A stretch of DNA of 64,000 bases from Halosaccharopolyspora lacisalsi. Lineage in GTDB: Bacteria; Actinomycetota; Actinomycetes; Mycobacteriales; Pseudonocardiaceae. The position numbers and the translations under genes were made by a program. Of the stretch, positions 16,321-24,685 are shown piece by piece; the first letter of the stretch is position 1; every line of letters begins with the position of its first letter. The DNA is taken from positions 1,426,001-1,490,000 of the forward strand of contig NZ_JACGWZ010000001.1 of assembly GCF_014137975.1 (NCBI RefSeq), given 5' to 3'. Under the pieces are notes generated by a model. The model saw only the letters and a program-made list of their open reading frames with translations, ran no database searches and was not told the origin of the DNA.

Positions 16321-16446
16321 TCACCACCGTAGGTTCCGTTCCTCGTCCCAGCTAACTCGTGTGCTTTCTCTTGCACGAACGGCCACCAGTGTGTGGTGAG
16401 GGTGAAGTGAACTGGTGGGATCACGGTGGTATAAACGCGCAACCAT
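16321..16446 (-). CDS. Candidate 41-aa leader peptide, His-rich
   Basis: Short frame starting MVARLYHRDPTSSLHPHH and ending in NLRW, with five histidines in its first half. Its stop is two bases before the ATG of the membrane-protein gene, and its ATG is about 30 bp past the operator at 16477. A GGGAG lies nine bases before the start. The spacing suggests a translated leader coupled to the next gene, but no homologue is recognised and chance cannot be excluded. Confidence 0.3.
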   Translation of the reverse strand: MVARLYHRDPTSSLHPHHTLVAVRARESTRVSWDEERNLRW

Positions 16447-16476
16447 GTTCGTGGTCTCCCGATGTGGGTGATCTTG

Positions 16477-16493
16477 TACTAGCAACCCTAGTA
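16477..16493. promoter_or_regulatory. BlaI/CopY-type operator A
   Basis: Exact TACTA-N7-TAGTA inverted repeat with spacer GCAACCC. It lies upstream of the minus-strand leader peptide and His-rich membrane protein. The site is very AT-rich against its background. Confidence 0.6.
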
Positions 16494-16661
16494 GAGCCCT
16501 TCGTGGTTTTTTCTCCGGGGTGGAGCTGTGGCGGATGCGTCGCCAGGGTGATGCCTGCGGTCGGTACGCGTTCGAAGCGCATGACCGAGCGCTCGACCGC
16601 GGTCGTCGTTCCCGATCTCTGGACTAGTGCGCGTCGTGTCCGGGCTTCCGAGGCTCGTTAG

Positions 16662-16678
16662 TACTAGCGACCTTAGTA
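16662..16678. promoter_or_regulatory. BlaI/CopY-type operator B
   Basis: Exact TACTA-N7-TAGTA repeat with spacer GCGACCT, preceded by a further half site (TTAG) and followed by AAGGAGGG. It lies 213 bp upstream of the broken NlpC/P60 gene. The 16.45-16.89 kb stretch otherwise holds no convincing gene. Confidence 0.6.
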
Positions 16679-16890
16679 GGAAGGAGGGTTGGCGGCAGGT
16701 GGCTTGACCGCTACCCCGAGGTCGCAGCCACCGGGCGCTCGCCTGGGGGCGGCTTGTTGGTGGCGTTCGGGGGTCGTGCAGGGGGCAACCGCGGGAGCAA
16801 CGTGGGAAGCCCGTCCGTCGAAGCGCTGTCTCAAGGTGAGTTGTGCAGCTGCCGGGGTACCGAGACGAACAAAGGAGTGACGCGCGACAG

Positions 16891-17942
16891 ATGGCACACC
16901 GATCGAACCGGTTCGTGCGCGCAGGCGCAGCGACGACGGTTGCGCTGACCTTGGGCTTTGACCCACCTGTGGCCACCGCGGAACCGAGTCCACCATCGTC
17001 GAGCAGTTCCGAGTCCCTCCAGCGGTACAAGAAGCTCGGTACGAAGGCCGCCAAGGCGAACGAGGAACTGCTCGCCGCGCAGCAGGATCTCCAGCGCAAG
17101 CGCAACGAGCTCGCTGCGGCCGACGACGCCTCGGCCCGGGCGCGCGCTGCGGAGGAGGCCAGGGCGGTTCAGGTGAAGGCGCGCGGCCGCGTCGATCGGT
17201 TCATCAAGGCCCCGTACAAGGGTGCACGACTGAACACGGTTTCCGCGCTGTTGGTCAGCGAGCCCCCGGGGCGTTTCTGGATCGGCGAACCGTGCTCGTG
17301 ACCTTGGCAGTGGACAAAAAGGATTCCTGGACGCGTACTCACAAGCCGTGGAGCGAGCAGAACAGGCGCGCACGGCTGCCGAAGCGGCACGGCGCCGCGC
17401 TCGTGAAGCCGCGAACGCGGCCGAACGGCTGACCGAACAGCTCACGACGCGGAAGGCGGTAGCTGGAGGACGAGGCCGTGCAGGTGCGTCGAGCCATGGA
17501 ACAGCTCAGCGCCGAGAAGAGGACCGAGTTGAGCACGGTGCAGGACACCGGCAGCTACTTCGGCCCACCCCGAGCAGCCGACACGGCGTTGCAGGCCGCC
17601 CTGGCGAAACGCGGTTCGGAGTACGAGTGGGGTGCTGAAGGCCCCGCGGAGTTCGACTTTTCCGGACTGACGAGCTGGGCCTACGAGCAGGCGGGCATCG
17701 ACATCCCTCCGGACGAGCCGGACCAGTACCGGGCCGGTCGACCGGTCTCCAGGAACGAGCTGCGGCCCGGCGATCTGTTGTTCTACGACGACGGCAGCGG
17801 TGATCCGTCGCAGATCCACCACGTGGGCATGTACGTCGGCAACGGCAAGATCATCGATGTGCCCACCGAAGGGCAACTGGTCGACGTCCGCTCGATGGAA
17901 AGCGAAGGGCACTACATCGGCGCCCGGCGCTACGCCGGTTGA
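16891..17942 (+). pseudogene. Secreted NlpC/P60 peptidoglycan endopeptidase, decayed
   Basis: RipA-like layout: signal peptide (about residues 1-32), coiled coil (ESLQRYKKLGTKAAKANEEL onward) and C-terminal NlpC/P60 domain. It is broken by frame changes near 17270, 17320 and 17460: the first frame stops at 17301, the coiled coil resumes as FLDAYSQAVERAEQARTAAE, and the peptidase domain runs in a third frame to 17942. In that domain the nucleophile motif FDCSG reads FDFSG (TTT at 17658-17660), so the catalytic Cys is lost, while HHVGMYVGNGKIID keeps the His. Multiple lesions plus a lost nucleophile point to real decay. Confidence 0.75.
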
Positions 17943-18023
17943 CCACTCGAAGGCAACGAGGTGGGCAGGCGCCTGCCCCCGTGTGGGGCTTCTCTCGTGG
18001 CTCGTGCGATGCTCTTCCGTAAT

Positions 18024-18040
18024 TACTAGGTAAGTTAGTA
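18024..18040. promoter_or_regulatory. BlaI/CopY-type operator C (multicopper oxidase promoter)
   Basis: Exact TACTA-N7-TAGTA repeat with spacer GGTAAGT, immediately before the multicopper oxidase. TTAGTA at its right end can serve as a -10 element, so repressor binding would block the promoter directly. Confidence 0.65.
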
Positions 18041-18043
18041 ATC

Positions 18044-19633
18044 GTGAGGATCTTTCGAGTGGGCACGAACGGTGAGCGTTCCGGTGGGGTGCAAAGCGCG
18101 GTTGGCAGTGGTGTGGAGAAAACACCCCCGGTGACGAGCAGGCGACGCTTTCTCGGCCTCGGTGCCGGTTTGGCTACGGTCACCGCCGCGCAGGCGTGCG
18201 GTGCCCCGAATGCCGAACCGGTTCGGCCGGGCAGCCGGGCGGTGCGTGAGGCCGAACGCGCTCGTCGCGCGCCGAACGCGCCCGTGGTGAGCAAGGAGTT
18301 GCTCGCCAAGCCTTCCGAAGTCGATCTCGGAGGGATCCGGGTGCCGACCTGGACCTTCGACGACCGCCTTCCGGGACCGGAGATCCGGGTACGCCGCGGG
18401 GACGTGCTGCGGGCGGATTTGCGCAACACCGTGCCCGAGGGCGTCACGATCCATTGGCACGGGATCGCACTGCGCAACGACATGGACGGTGTGCCCGCTG
18501 TGACGCAGGAACCGGTGGCTCCGGGGGAGCGGTTCCGCTACGAGTTCACCGTGCCGGACGCGGGCACGTACTTCTTCCACTCCCACGTCGGCATGCAACT
18601 CGATCGGGGGCTCTACGCCCCGCTGATCGTGGAAGACCCCGACGAGCCCGGCCGCTACGACGACGAGGTGGTGCTGGTCCTCGACGACTGGCTCGACGGT
18701 GTCAGCGCCGGTCCCGAGGCGCAGCTCGCCGAGCTGCGGCGCGAAGGCATGTCGATGGGTGGCATGGGGCACGGCGGTACGGGCGGCATGCAAGGTGGCG
18801 AAGGACACGGCGGCGCGGGCGGCGGACCGCTGGGAGCCGACACCGGCGACGTCGACTACCCGCACTACCTGATCAATGGCCGGATTCCCTCCGCCCCCTT
18901 CGTCGCCGATGCGAGGCCGGGGCAGCGGCTGCGACTGCGGTTGATCAACCCCGGGGCCGACACCGCGTTCCGGGTCGCCGTCGGCGGGCACCGCATGACC
19001 GTCACGCACACGGACGGTTTCCCGATCGAGCCGGTGGAGACCGACTCGGTGCTGCTGGGGATGGGGGAACGCTACGACGTCCTCGTCACGGTCGGTGACG
19101 GCGTCTTCCCGATCGTGGCCTCGGCCGAGGGCAAGCGGGGCCAAGCGATGGCGCTGATCCGCACCGGCTCCGGTACCGCTCCGCCTGCGACGGTGCGACC
19201 CCGCGAGCTGGCGAGCCGAACGCGGATGGCCGAGGAGCTGCGCGCGACCGAGCCCGTCCGACTACGGCCCGGAGAGCCCGACCGCACGCACACCCTGAAA
19301 CTGGGCATGGACTCCTCCGCCAAGTACCGATGGACCATCAACGACCGCACCTTCGATCAGCGCGAACCCATGCCGATCCGCCGGGGCGAGCGGGTCCGAC
19401 TGCGGTTCGTCAACACGACGATGATGTTTCACCCCATGCACCTGCACGGACACACGTTCCAGCTCGTGGGTGGGCGGGGTGCGGGCGCTCGCAAGGACAC
19501 CGTCATCGTGCGACCGTTGGAGACCGTCGAGGTGGACTTCCAGGTCGACAATCCGGGGCAGTGGCTGGTGCACTGCCACAACACCTACCACGGTGAATCC
19601 GGCATGATGACCGTGTTGTCCTGCGTGGCTTGA
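18044..19633 (+). CDS. Tat-exported multicopper oxidase
   Basis: Laccase/CueO/CopA-type oxidase that probably oxidises Cu(I) or phenolics outside the membrane. It has a twin-arginine signal (SRRRFLGLGAG) and four copper-ligand blocks: HWHG, HSHVG, HPMHLHGH and HCHNTYHGESGMM. A Met/His/Gly loop in the middle (GMSMGGMGHGGTGG) is typical of copper-tolerance oxidases. Coordinates give the longest frame (GTG at 18044); because the operator and -10 end at 18040, the real start may be GTG 18113 or 18131, which places the Tat motif at the N-terminus. Convergent with a BlaI/M56 pair. Confidence 0.9.
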   Translation: MRIFRVGTNGERSGGVQSAVGSGVEKTPPVTSRRRFLGLGAGLATVTAAQACGAPNAEPVRPGSRAVREAERARRAPNAPVVSKELLAKPSEVDLGGIRVPTWTFDDRLPGPEIRVRRGDVLRADLRNTVPEGVTIHWHGIALRNDMDGVPAVTQEPVAPGERFRYEFTVPDAGTYFFHSHVGMQLDRGLYAPLIVEDPDEPGRYDDEVVLVLDDWLDGVSAGPEAQLAELRREGMSMGGMGHGGTGGMQGGEGHGGAGGGPLGADTGDVDYPHYLINGRIPSAPFVADARPGQRLRLRLINPGADTAFRVAVGGHRMTVTHTDGFPIEPVETDSVLLGMGERYDVLVTVGDGVFPIVASAEGKRGQAMALIRTGSGTAPPATVRPRELASRTRMAEELRATEPVRLRPGEPDRTHTLKLGMDSSAKYRWTINDRTFDQREPMPIRRGERVRLRFVNTTMMFHPMHLHGHTFQLVGGRGAGARKDTVIVRPLETVEVDFQVDNPGQWLVHCHNTYHGESGMMTVLSCVA

Positions 19634-19670
19634 GCCGTGCGGGGCCGCCGTTTGTGACGATGAGGGCTGG

Positions 19671-20639
19671 TCAACCGCCGAGCGCTGAGGAGCAGACAGC
19701 CGTCGCCGTCATCAGGAGAATTCCGATACCACCCGCCACCGGTAGCGAAAGGCCGACCAACGCAGCGAGTCCCGAAACCAGTATCCGCCGGGGCGGGCGA
19801 GCTACGGTTGCCCGTGATGACCGAAGGTGGCGTAGGCGGAGCGCGACGCTATCCTGGGCCATTCCCAGCGCAGGGGGTGGTGCGGTCCGTGGGGCTCGAC
19901 TCATGGCGAGGAGTGCGGACCGTACGGTGACGGCACCGTACGTGCGTGCGGCGGCACGGTCGGCGGTCAGCTCGACCGCCGTACGTACGAGGGCGGGGGA
20001 ACGTCCCGTCAGGGGTAGCCAGGGCGCCGAGGCCGCTAGCGCCTCGGCGATCCCCACCAGCAGATGGTGTCGTCCGCGCAGGTGTGCGCGCTCGTGTTCG
20101 ATGACCGCGGCGCAGCCGGTGCCGCCGAGCTGCTCGCGCAGGCCCTCGGAGACGACCACGAATTCCCGGCGGCCTGCGACACTGTAGGCCAGCAGCCCGC
20201 ATGCGGCAGCCACATCGTCGGGATGGGCCCGGGGGCGGTTCTCGCCGCGATCCGCAGCAGCTCGACTTGACGCCGGTGCAGGCGGCGTTGTCGGTGCAGG
20301 CGGTGAACCAGGTTGCGGACGGCGAGCACCACCGCGCTCACGAGGATGCTCAGCAGGAGTGCGGCGGTGAGGTTGTGCGCTTGGGGGGGCGGAGCCGTGC
20401 CGCAGGCTGTTCCAGCAGTGGTGCATCAGCTGCAGCAACCGGGGCAGACCGCTGTGCGTGGGCAGCAGCGCAGCCAGCAGGGAGCCGGTCACGGTGAAGA
20501 ACGAGGTGCCGACGAGCACGCCCCACAGCACGAGCACTCCTTGCGGATCGACTCCGCGCCGGAGGAGCGCGTGCAGTATCGAAGGTGTGCACCATGCCAC
20601 GGCCAGGACTCCGAACAGGAGCGGCAGCAGCCCCGTCAT
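19671..20639 (-). pseudogene. M56-family (BlaR1-like) membrane peptidase, frameshifted
   Basis: Membrane metallopeptidase that normally cleaves its partner BlaI repressor. N-terminal helices (LLPLLFGVLAVAWC and following), the zinc site EHERAH (HExxH) near residue 180 and the downstream helix with ELTADRAA are present. About residues 90-140 are in the wrong frame. The correct sequence (LLLSILVSAVVLAVRNLVHR, then HRQRRLHRRQVELLRIAA) is read in another frame, entered at a run of seven C near 20390 and left near 20235. Homopolymer indels may be sequencing errors. The start overlaps the BlaI stop. Confidence 0.65.
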
Positions 20640-20996
20640 TTCCGGGACCGCCGCCGCAGCCCACGCCGGAGCACGACGGTTTCCTCGTCGGAGGCGGACT
20701 GCGCGAAATGCAGCAGCACCCCCTCCGGATCTCCGCTGGACTCGAGCAGCTCTCGCACCGCGCGACTGGCTGCTTCTTGCCTGCCTTCGCGTGGTGCGTA
20801 CTGGTAGGAGCGGCTGCTGAGCTCACGGTCGACCCACCCCTTGCGGTACAGGTTGTCCAGCACGGTCATGACGGTGGTGTAGGCGAGTTGGCGCGATCGG
20901 TTGAGCTCGGGTGAGCACCTCTCGCACCGACAGCGGTGTATCGGACCGCCACAGCGCGTCCATCGCCGCACCTTCCAATTCACCTAACCCCTGCAT
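20636..20996 (-). pseudogene. BlaI/CopY-family winged-helix repressor, frameshifted
   Basis: Penicillinase-repressor-type regulator. It starts MQGLGELEGAAMDALWRSD at 20996 and continues SVREVLT, then shifts frame near 20910 into ELNRSRQLAYTTVMTVLDN, the recognition-helix region of BlaI. A single extra C in ACCCGAG explains the break. The C-terminal dimerisation part ends at 20636, overlapping the M56 gene. If the indel is a sequencing error the protein is a normal repressor of about 120 aa, a good candidate for binding the TACTA-N7-TAGTA sites. Confidence 0.7.
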
Positions 20997-21191
20997 GGCA
21001 CCTTCCTCTCGCTTTCACGGTGAGAAGGTACGGCTACCGCCGGGCGCAACGCGCCAGTGGCGCAAGGGTCGGGTGAGGCCGCCCGTCGCGTTCGTCGTGG
21101 CGATGCGTCTCCCGAAGCGGCCTGGTGGTGATCGAGTGGTCCGAGCGTGGCCAGGAGATCGGCGGTGTCACCGTGCTGTGTGCGATTGGCG

Positions 21192-21208
21192 CACTAGTCT
21201 GGTTAGTA
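21192..21208. promoter_or_regulatory. BlaI/CopY-type operator D
   Basis: CACTA-N7-TAGTA, one mismatch from the other sites, 40 bp before the SHOCT protein and about 195 bp before the divergent BlaI gene. It could therefore control both. Confidence 0.5.
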
Positions 21209-21247
21209 GTGAGTTGGTCCGTGTCTACACGACTGCAGGGGGGCGTC

Positions 21248-21478
21248 ATGATGGACGGTATGGGTGGCATGGGGGTGGGAATGCTGCTTTGGGGGCTCAT
21301 CGGCCTCGCCCTGCTCGTGCTGATCATTGTTGCGATCGTGTGGCTCGTTCGTCATTTGCTCACTGGAGCGGAGTCTCGAGCTGATCGGGCCGAGCAGGAA
21401 CTTCGGCGCCGCTACGCTGCCGGGGAGATCGATGCGGACGAATACCGATGGCGGAGGAACGACCTGCGCGAGGAGTGA
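21248..21478 (+). CDS. Small membrane protein with SHOCT domain
   Basis: 76-aa protein: a Met/Gly-rich start (MMDGMGGMGVGM), one membrane helix (LLWGLIGLALLVLIIVAIVWLV) and a C-terminal SHOCT motif (ELRRRYAAGEIDADEY). Such proteins commonly accompany copper-resistance genes, and the N-terminal Met cluster could bind Cu(I). A run of six G lies before the ATG pair at 21248/21251. Operator D lies 40 bp upstream. Confidence 0.8.
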   Translation: MMDGMGGMGVGMLLWGLIGLALLVLIIVAIVWLVRHLLTGAESRADRAEQELRRRYAAGEIDADEYRWRRNDLREE

Positions 21479-21647
21479 GCCCTGGGGCGGTGTCACCCAA
21501 CCGGGCTGCTGCTCTCGGCCCATTCGGTGGCCCGGCCACGGCAGCGGCGATTCCACCGTGATCGGCGAATGCGTGGACGGGGACGGGCGGTGCGTACCCG
21601 GGCCTGTTGAAGCTGACAACAGCATGATGCTGAATGTGCCTCCGCTG

Positions 21648-22649
21648 TCAGCAGTGCCCCTGGAAACCGGTGAACAAGGCGGTGATCTGGGGTTTCCACG
21701 TCGCGGGGTCGATGGAGCAGTGGTCGGCACCGATGGCCGTCAGCGCCGGGCCGGTTGCCACGGTGAGAGGCAGCACGAGGACGAGCAGTGCCAGAGCTGC
21801 CCCGGTCACGCTCGGTGCGAGTCGCAGGGGTGAGTGCGCGTCGATGAGCCGGCGCACCCGGGCAGCTGCCGTGCTTCCTCTCGCCGCGAGTGTCGCGGCG
21901 GGGCTGCGGCCGCTGTTGAGGGTGAGCAGGGCTTCGGCGAGGGTGAAGCGGTCGGTGTTGCGCACGGCTGCGTCGTCGGCGGCGAGTTCGACGAGCCGGG
22001 CGATCTCGGAGTGGGCGGTGCGGAACGTGCGGCTGTGCGGGAACGCGTTGGCGATGGCACCGGCGAGGAGCAGGATCAGGTGGTGGCGATGGCGCAGGTG
22101 CGCGCGCTCGTGCGCGAGGACCGCGCGGAGCTGGTCGGCACTGAGTGCTTGCAGAGCACCGGTGGTCAGCACGACGCGGTCTTGTCCGCCCGGCAGGCAG
22201 TAGGCGGCGGCCGAGGTGTGTTCGAGCAGGGTCGTGTCGTCCGGGCCATCGCGACCGACGAGCGCGAGAGTGTGCTGGTGCGCGCGCCGCTGCCGACGTG
22301 CCTCCCAGGACACCTTGGCCAGGTGGTAACCCGTCCGCATCGTGACGACGGTCGCCAGGGCGAGCCCGGTGCCGCCCAGGAGGGCGCCCGCCGGGGTCGC
22401 GTAGCGCTGGCGGATGAGCATCGAGCACGCTTCGAGGAAGTCGGCGATCCCCGAGCTGACGGGTGCGGAGGGGACCAGCAGGCTCATCCCGCCCAGCACC
22501 ACCGACGACAGCGTCGAGGCCACCAGGACTTGCCAGGCGAGGATGCCGAGGTTGGGTGCGCGGTCGAACACGCGGAACCGGAACATCACCGGGGCGACGA
22601 CCAGGGGAAGGAAGGCGGCGTAGGCGAACAGTGCCAGGGCGACCATCAT
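21648..22649 (-). CDS. M56-family (BlaR1-like) membrane metallopeptidase
   Basis: 333-aa membrane protease, intact, with four to five helices. The zinc site is AHERAHLRHRHH (HExxH), followed by the helix LVELAADDAAVRNTDRF holding the third ligand. The C-terminus holds one more helix (ALALLVLVLPLTVAT). It begins with two ATGs overlapping the BlaI stop, so the pair is translationally coupled. It lacks the C-terminal penicillin-binding sensor of true BlaR1, so the inducing signal is probably different; metal stress is suggested by the neighbours. Confidence 0.85.
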   Translation of the reverse strand: MMVALALFAYAAFLPLVVAPVMFRFRVFDRAPNLGILAWQVLVASTLSSVVLGGMSLLVPSAPVSSGIADFLEACSMLIRQRYATPAGALLGGTGLALATVVTMRTGYHLAKVSWEARRQRRAHQHTLALVGRDGPDDTTLLEHTSAAAYCLPGGQDRVVLTTGALQALSADQLRAVLAHERAHLRHRHHLILLLAGAIANAFPHSRTFRTAHSEIARLVELAADDAAVRNTDRFTLAEALLTLNSGRSPAATLAARGSTAAARVRRLIDAHSPLRLAPSVTGAALALLVLVLPLTVATGPALTAIGADHCSIDPATWKPQITALFTGFQGHC

Positions 22650-23017
22650 GAGCGGTCTTCCGCGTTCTTCGCGGCATCCAGGGCGGCCTGCAGTTCGGAG
22701 ACCTCGTCGGGGTCCATCTGCTCGACCAGCCGCACCAGGGTGGCGGTCCGGTCCGGGGTCGAGGAAAGGACCTCCTCGACCAGTCCCGCCGTGTATTCCT
22801 CCCGGCTGTGGGTGGCCCGGTAGCGCCAGGCGCGGCCGTCCTTGTGACGCTGCAGCCACCCCTTGCGGTAGAGGATCTCGGTCACCGTCTGCACGGTGGT
22901 GTAGGCGGGTGTGCGCTCGTGATCGATCCGTTCCAGGATGTTGCGAACCGTCAGCGACTCGTCCGCGTCCCAGACGGCGTCCATGATCTCTGCTTCGAGC
23001 TCCCCGAAACCGCGCAC
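22646..23017 (-). CDS. BlaI/CopY-family transcriptional repressor
   Basis: 123-aa winged-helix repressor: FGELEAEIMDAVWDADESLT (helix 1), VRNILERIDHERTPAYTTVQTV (HTH, with the family's TPAYTTV motif) and ILYRKGWLQRHKDGRAWRY (wing). The GTG at 23017 is preceded by GGAGGA. Partner of the M56 peptidase it overlaps. Together with the frameshifted copy at 20.6-21.0 kb it is a candidate reader of the palindromes at 16.5-21.2 kb. Confidence 0.88.
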   Translation of the reverse strand: MRGFGELEAEIMDAVWDADESLTVRNILERIDHERTPAYTTVQTVTEILYRKGWLQRHKDGRAWRYRATHSREEYTAGLVEEVLSSTPDRTATLVRLVEQMDPDEVSELQAALDAAKNAEDRS

Positions 23018-23279
23018 AAGTCCTCCCTCGCCACAGGCACCGCTGTTGGCACCCGGTTCCATAGTAGGTCCGGGCCGGAACACCTCAACCGCACCCGGTT
23101 CACTACGAGCGGCAGGAAGAACCGTGACCACTCCTGCTGTGGTACTCCGAGCCGCACTGGATCACGTGCCGGGGAGATCGATGAGTGCGAGCGCTGCCGA
23201 CGTGGGGGCGAGACGTGTACTCGACAAACCGGCCTGTTCGGTGGTCTCGACTCCGAAAAGAGCCTGACTGAAAGCAGGG

Positions 23280-23426
23280 GTTGACGGAGGAGCATGGTGA
23301 GTTGTGTCTGCCATGTGAAGGGCCGGTCGGGCAGTACTCGGGGTCGATCGTGGACAGTGCTGGTTCGGTTGCAAGTGTCACTGGTAACGCGAGCACCGCA
23401 GGACAGCCACCGACACGGGGAAGCAT
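23280..23426 (-). pseudogene. M56 peptidase C-terminal relic
   Basis: VLALPVTLATEPALSTIDPEY closely matches the C-terminal helix and tail of the intact M56 protein (LVLPLTVATGPALTAIGADH). It then loses frame and continues elsewhere as WQTQLTMLLRQPLLS. A leftover of a third BlaI/M56-type locus. The rest of 23.02-23.59 kb shows no gene. Confidence 0.5.
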
Positions 23427-23543
23427 TCGCGAAAACGCACAGCTACGCTTGCTTGAGCGTGTACTGCCGGACCACGTATGGCCTGTGGTTGTTCCGTGGG
23501 GTGAGCCGGTCGGAACTCGTCCTTGACGAAGGCGAAGTGATCC

Positions 23544-23574
23544 GTCCGGGGCGGAGGGCGCCGCCGCCCCGGAC
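23544..23574. terminator. Hairpin after the CDF exporter gene
   Basis: Eleven-base perfect stem (GTCCGGGGCGG and its complement) with a nine-base loop, 13 bp past the stop of the minus-strand CDF gene. Confidence 0.65.
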
Positions 23575-23586
23575 GTCCCGGCACTC

Positions 23587-24564
23587 TCAGACGTTGCTGC
23601 CCTGCCGTGGTGGGCAGCCTCGGGCGGCGAAGCTCTCGACGTGCGACGCTGCAGTGGTGTGGGTCATCTGCAGGGTCGTGTGATCGATACCGAACCGCTC
23701 ACCGAGTAGCTCGATCAGTCGGTGCCTGACGGAGTCGAGATCGGCCTGATCGTCGACAACGACGTGCGCGGAAAGGGCGGGGAATCCGGAGGCGACTTCC
23801 CAAATATGGAGATCGTCGATCTCGGTGACCTGTGGATCGGAGGTCAATGCATTGCCGATCTCTTGCGGATCGACACCTCGTGGTGCTGCTTGGAGGAACA
23901 CGCGCGTGGATTCGCGCACCAGGGCGACGCCAGCCTTGAGCATGAGAGCTGCCACGATAAGTGCGGCGATGCCGTCGGCGCGCGTGAACCCGGTAGTCAG
24001 TACCACCACACCGGACACAGTGGTGCCGATGAAGGCGTAGAGGTCGGTCAGGACGTGCTGGAAGGCGCCTTCGACGTTGAGGCTGTCGCGGTCGGCCTTG
24101 GCCATTGTCCACGTGGCGAGGAGGTTGACCACGATGCCGATGGCGCCGACGACCAGAACGGTGAGGCCTTCGACCTCGGGCGGATCGATCAGTCGGTGCA
24201 CACCTTCGTAAGCGAGGTAGGCGCCCAGGGTGGTGAGGGTGAGGCCGTTGACAGAAGCGGCCAGAGTGCCTGAGCGCTTGAGCCCGAAGGTGTAGGCACC
24301 GAAGCTGCCCCACGTGCTCAAGCTCATGGCGATCAGAGCGAAAGCAATCGAGGCCGTGTCGGTGAGCATGTGCGCAGCGTCCGACAGCAGTGCCAGCGAG
24401 TTGGCGAGGACGGCCGCGATGGTTTCGCCAACCATGAAACCGCCCAAGAGCACCAGGGCGAGGGTCAACTTCTTCTTGTCGGTGTGTGGTCCGACTCCGT
24501 GGCCGTGGCCGTGGCCGTGGCCGTGGTGCTCTTTACCGGTGGAGTCTTGGTTGCTCTGCCGCAC
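23587..24564 (-). CDS. Cation diffusion facilitator (CzcD/ZitB-like Zn/Cd exporter)
   Basis: 325-aa cation/proton antiporter of the inner membrane. It has a cytoplasmic His-rich N-terminus (HHGHGHGHGHG), six helices with metal site A in SDAAHMLTD and FQHVLTDLYAF, and a C-terminal cytoplasmic domain (DLHIWEVASGFPALSAHV). The GTG at 24564 is preferred over the ATG at 24582 because GGAGG lies six bases before the GTG. Divergent from an ArsR-type regulator with a palindromic operator between them. Confidence 0.92.
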   Translation of the reverse strand: MRQSNQDSTGKEHHGHGHGHGHGVGPHTDKKKLTLALVLLGGFMVGETIAAVLANSLALLSDAAHMLTDTASIAFALIAMSLSTWGSFGAYTFGLKRSGTLAASVNGLTLTTLGAYLAYEGVHRLIDPPEVEGLTVLVVGAIGIVVNLLATWTMAKADRDSLNVEGAFQHVLTDLYAFIGTTVSGVVVLTTGFTRADGIAALIVAALMLKAGVALVRESTRVFLQAAPRGVDPQEIGNALTSDPQVTEIDDLHIWEVASGFPALSAHVVVDDQADLDSVRHRLIELLGERFGIDHTTLQMTHTTAASHVESFAARGCPPRQGSNV

Positions 24565-24620
24565 CGGCCGCCTCCAATGCATCAATAGTTGCGCATACGA
24601 TCAAGTATCAACTTACAAAC

Positions 24621-24632
24621 ACTTGCGCAAGT
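24621..24632. promoter_or_regulatory. ArsR/SmtB-type operator between CDF and regulator
   Basis: Perfect 12-bp palindrome ACTTGCGCAAGT, followed by a repeat of GCAAGTACGCAAGT, in the AT-rich gap of the divergent CDF/ArsR pair. The TTGCGCAA core resembles operators of Zn/Cd/Ni-sensing SmtB-family proteins. Confidence 0.6.
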
Positions 24633-24685
24633 ACGCAAGTAATAGACTGTTTCCGGAACACACCGGATCCGGGAGGAGGTGCCGG

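Noticed and set aside
16689-16880. 63-codon TTG-start frame just after operator B
   Set aside because: The ribosome-site-like AAGGAGGG abuts the start with no spacing, the composition is like an antisense or non-coding frame, and no helix or motif is seen.
24495-24528. Short tandem repeat of CCGTGG
   Set aside because: It encodes the His-Gly tract at the N-terminus of the CDF exporter; not a separate repeat element.
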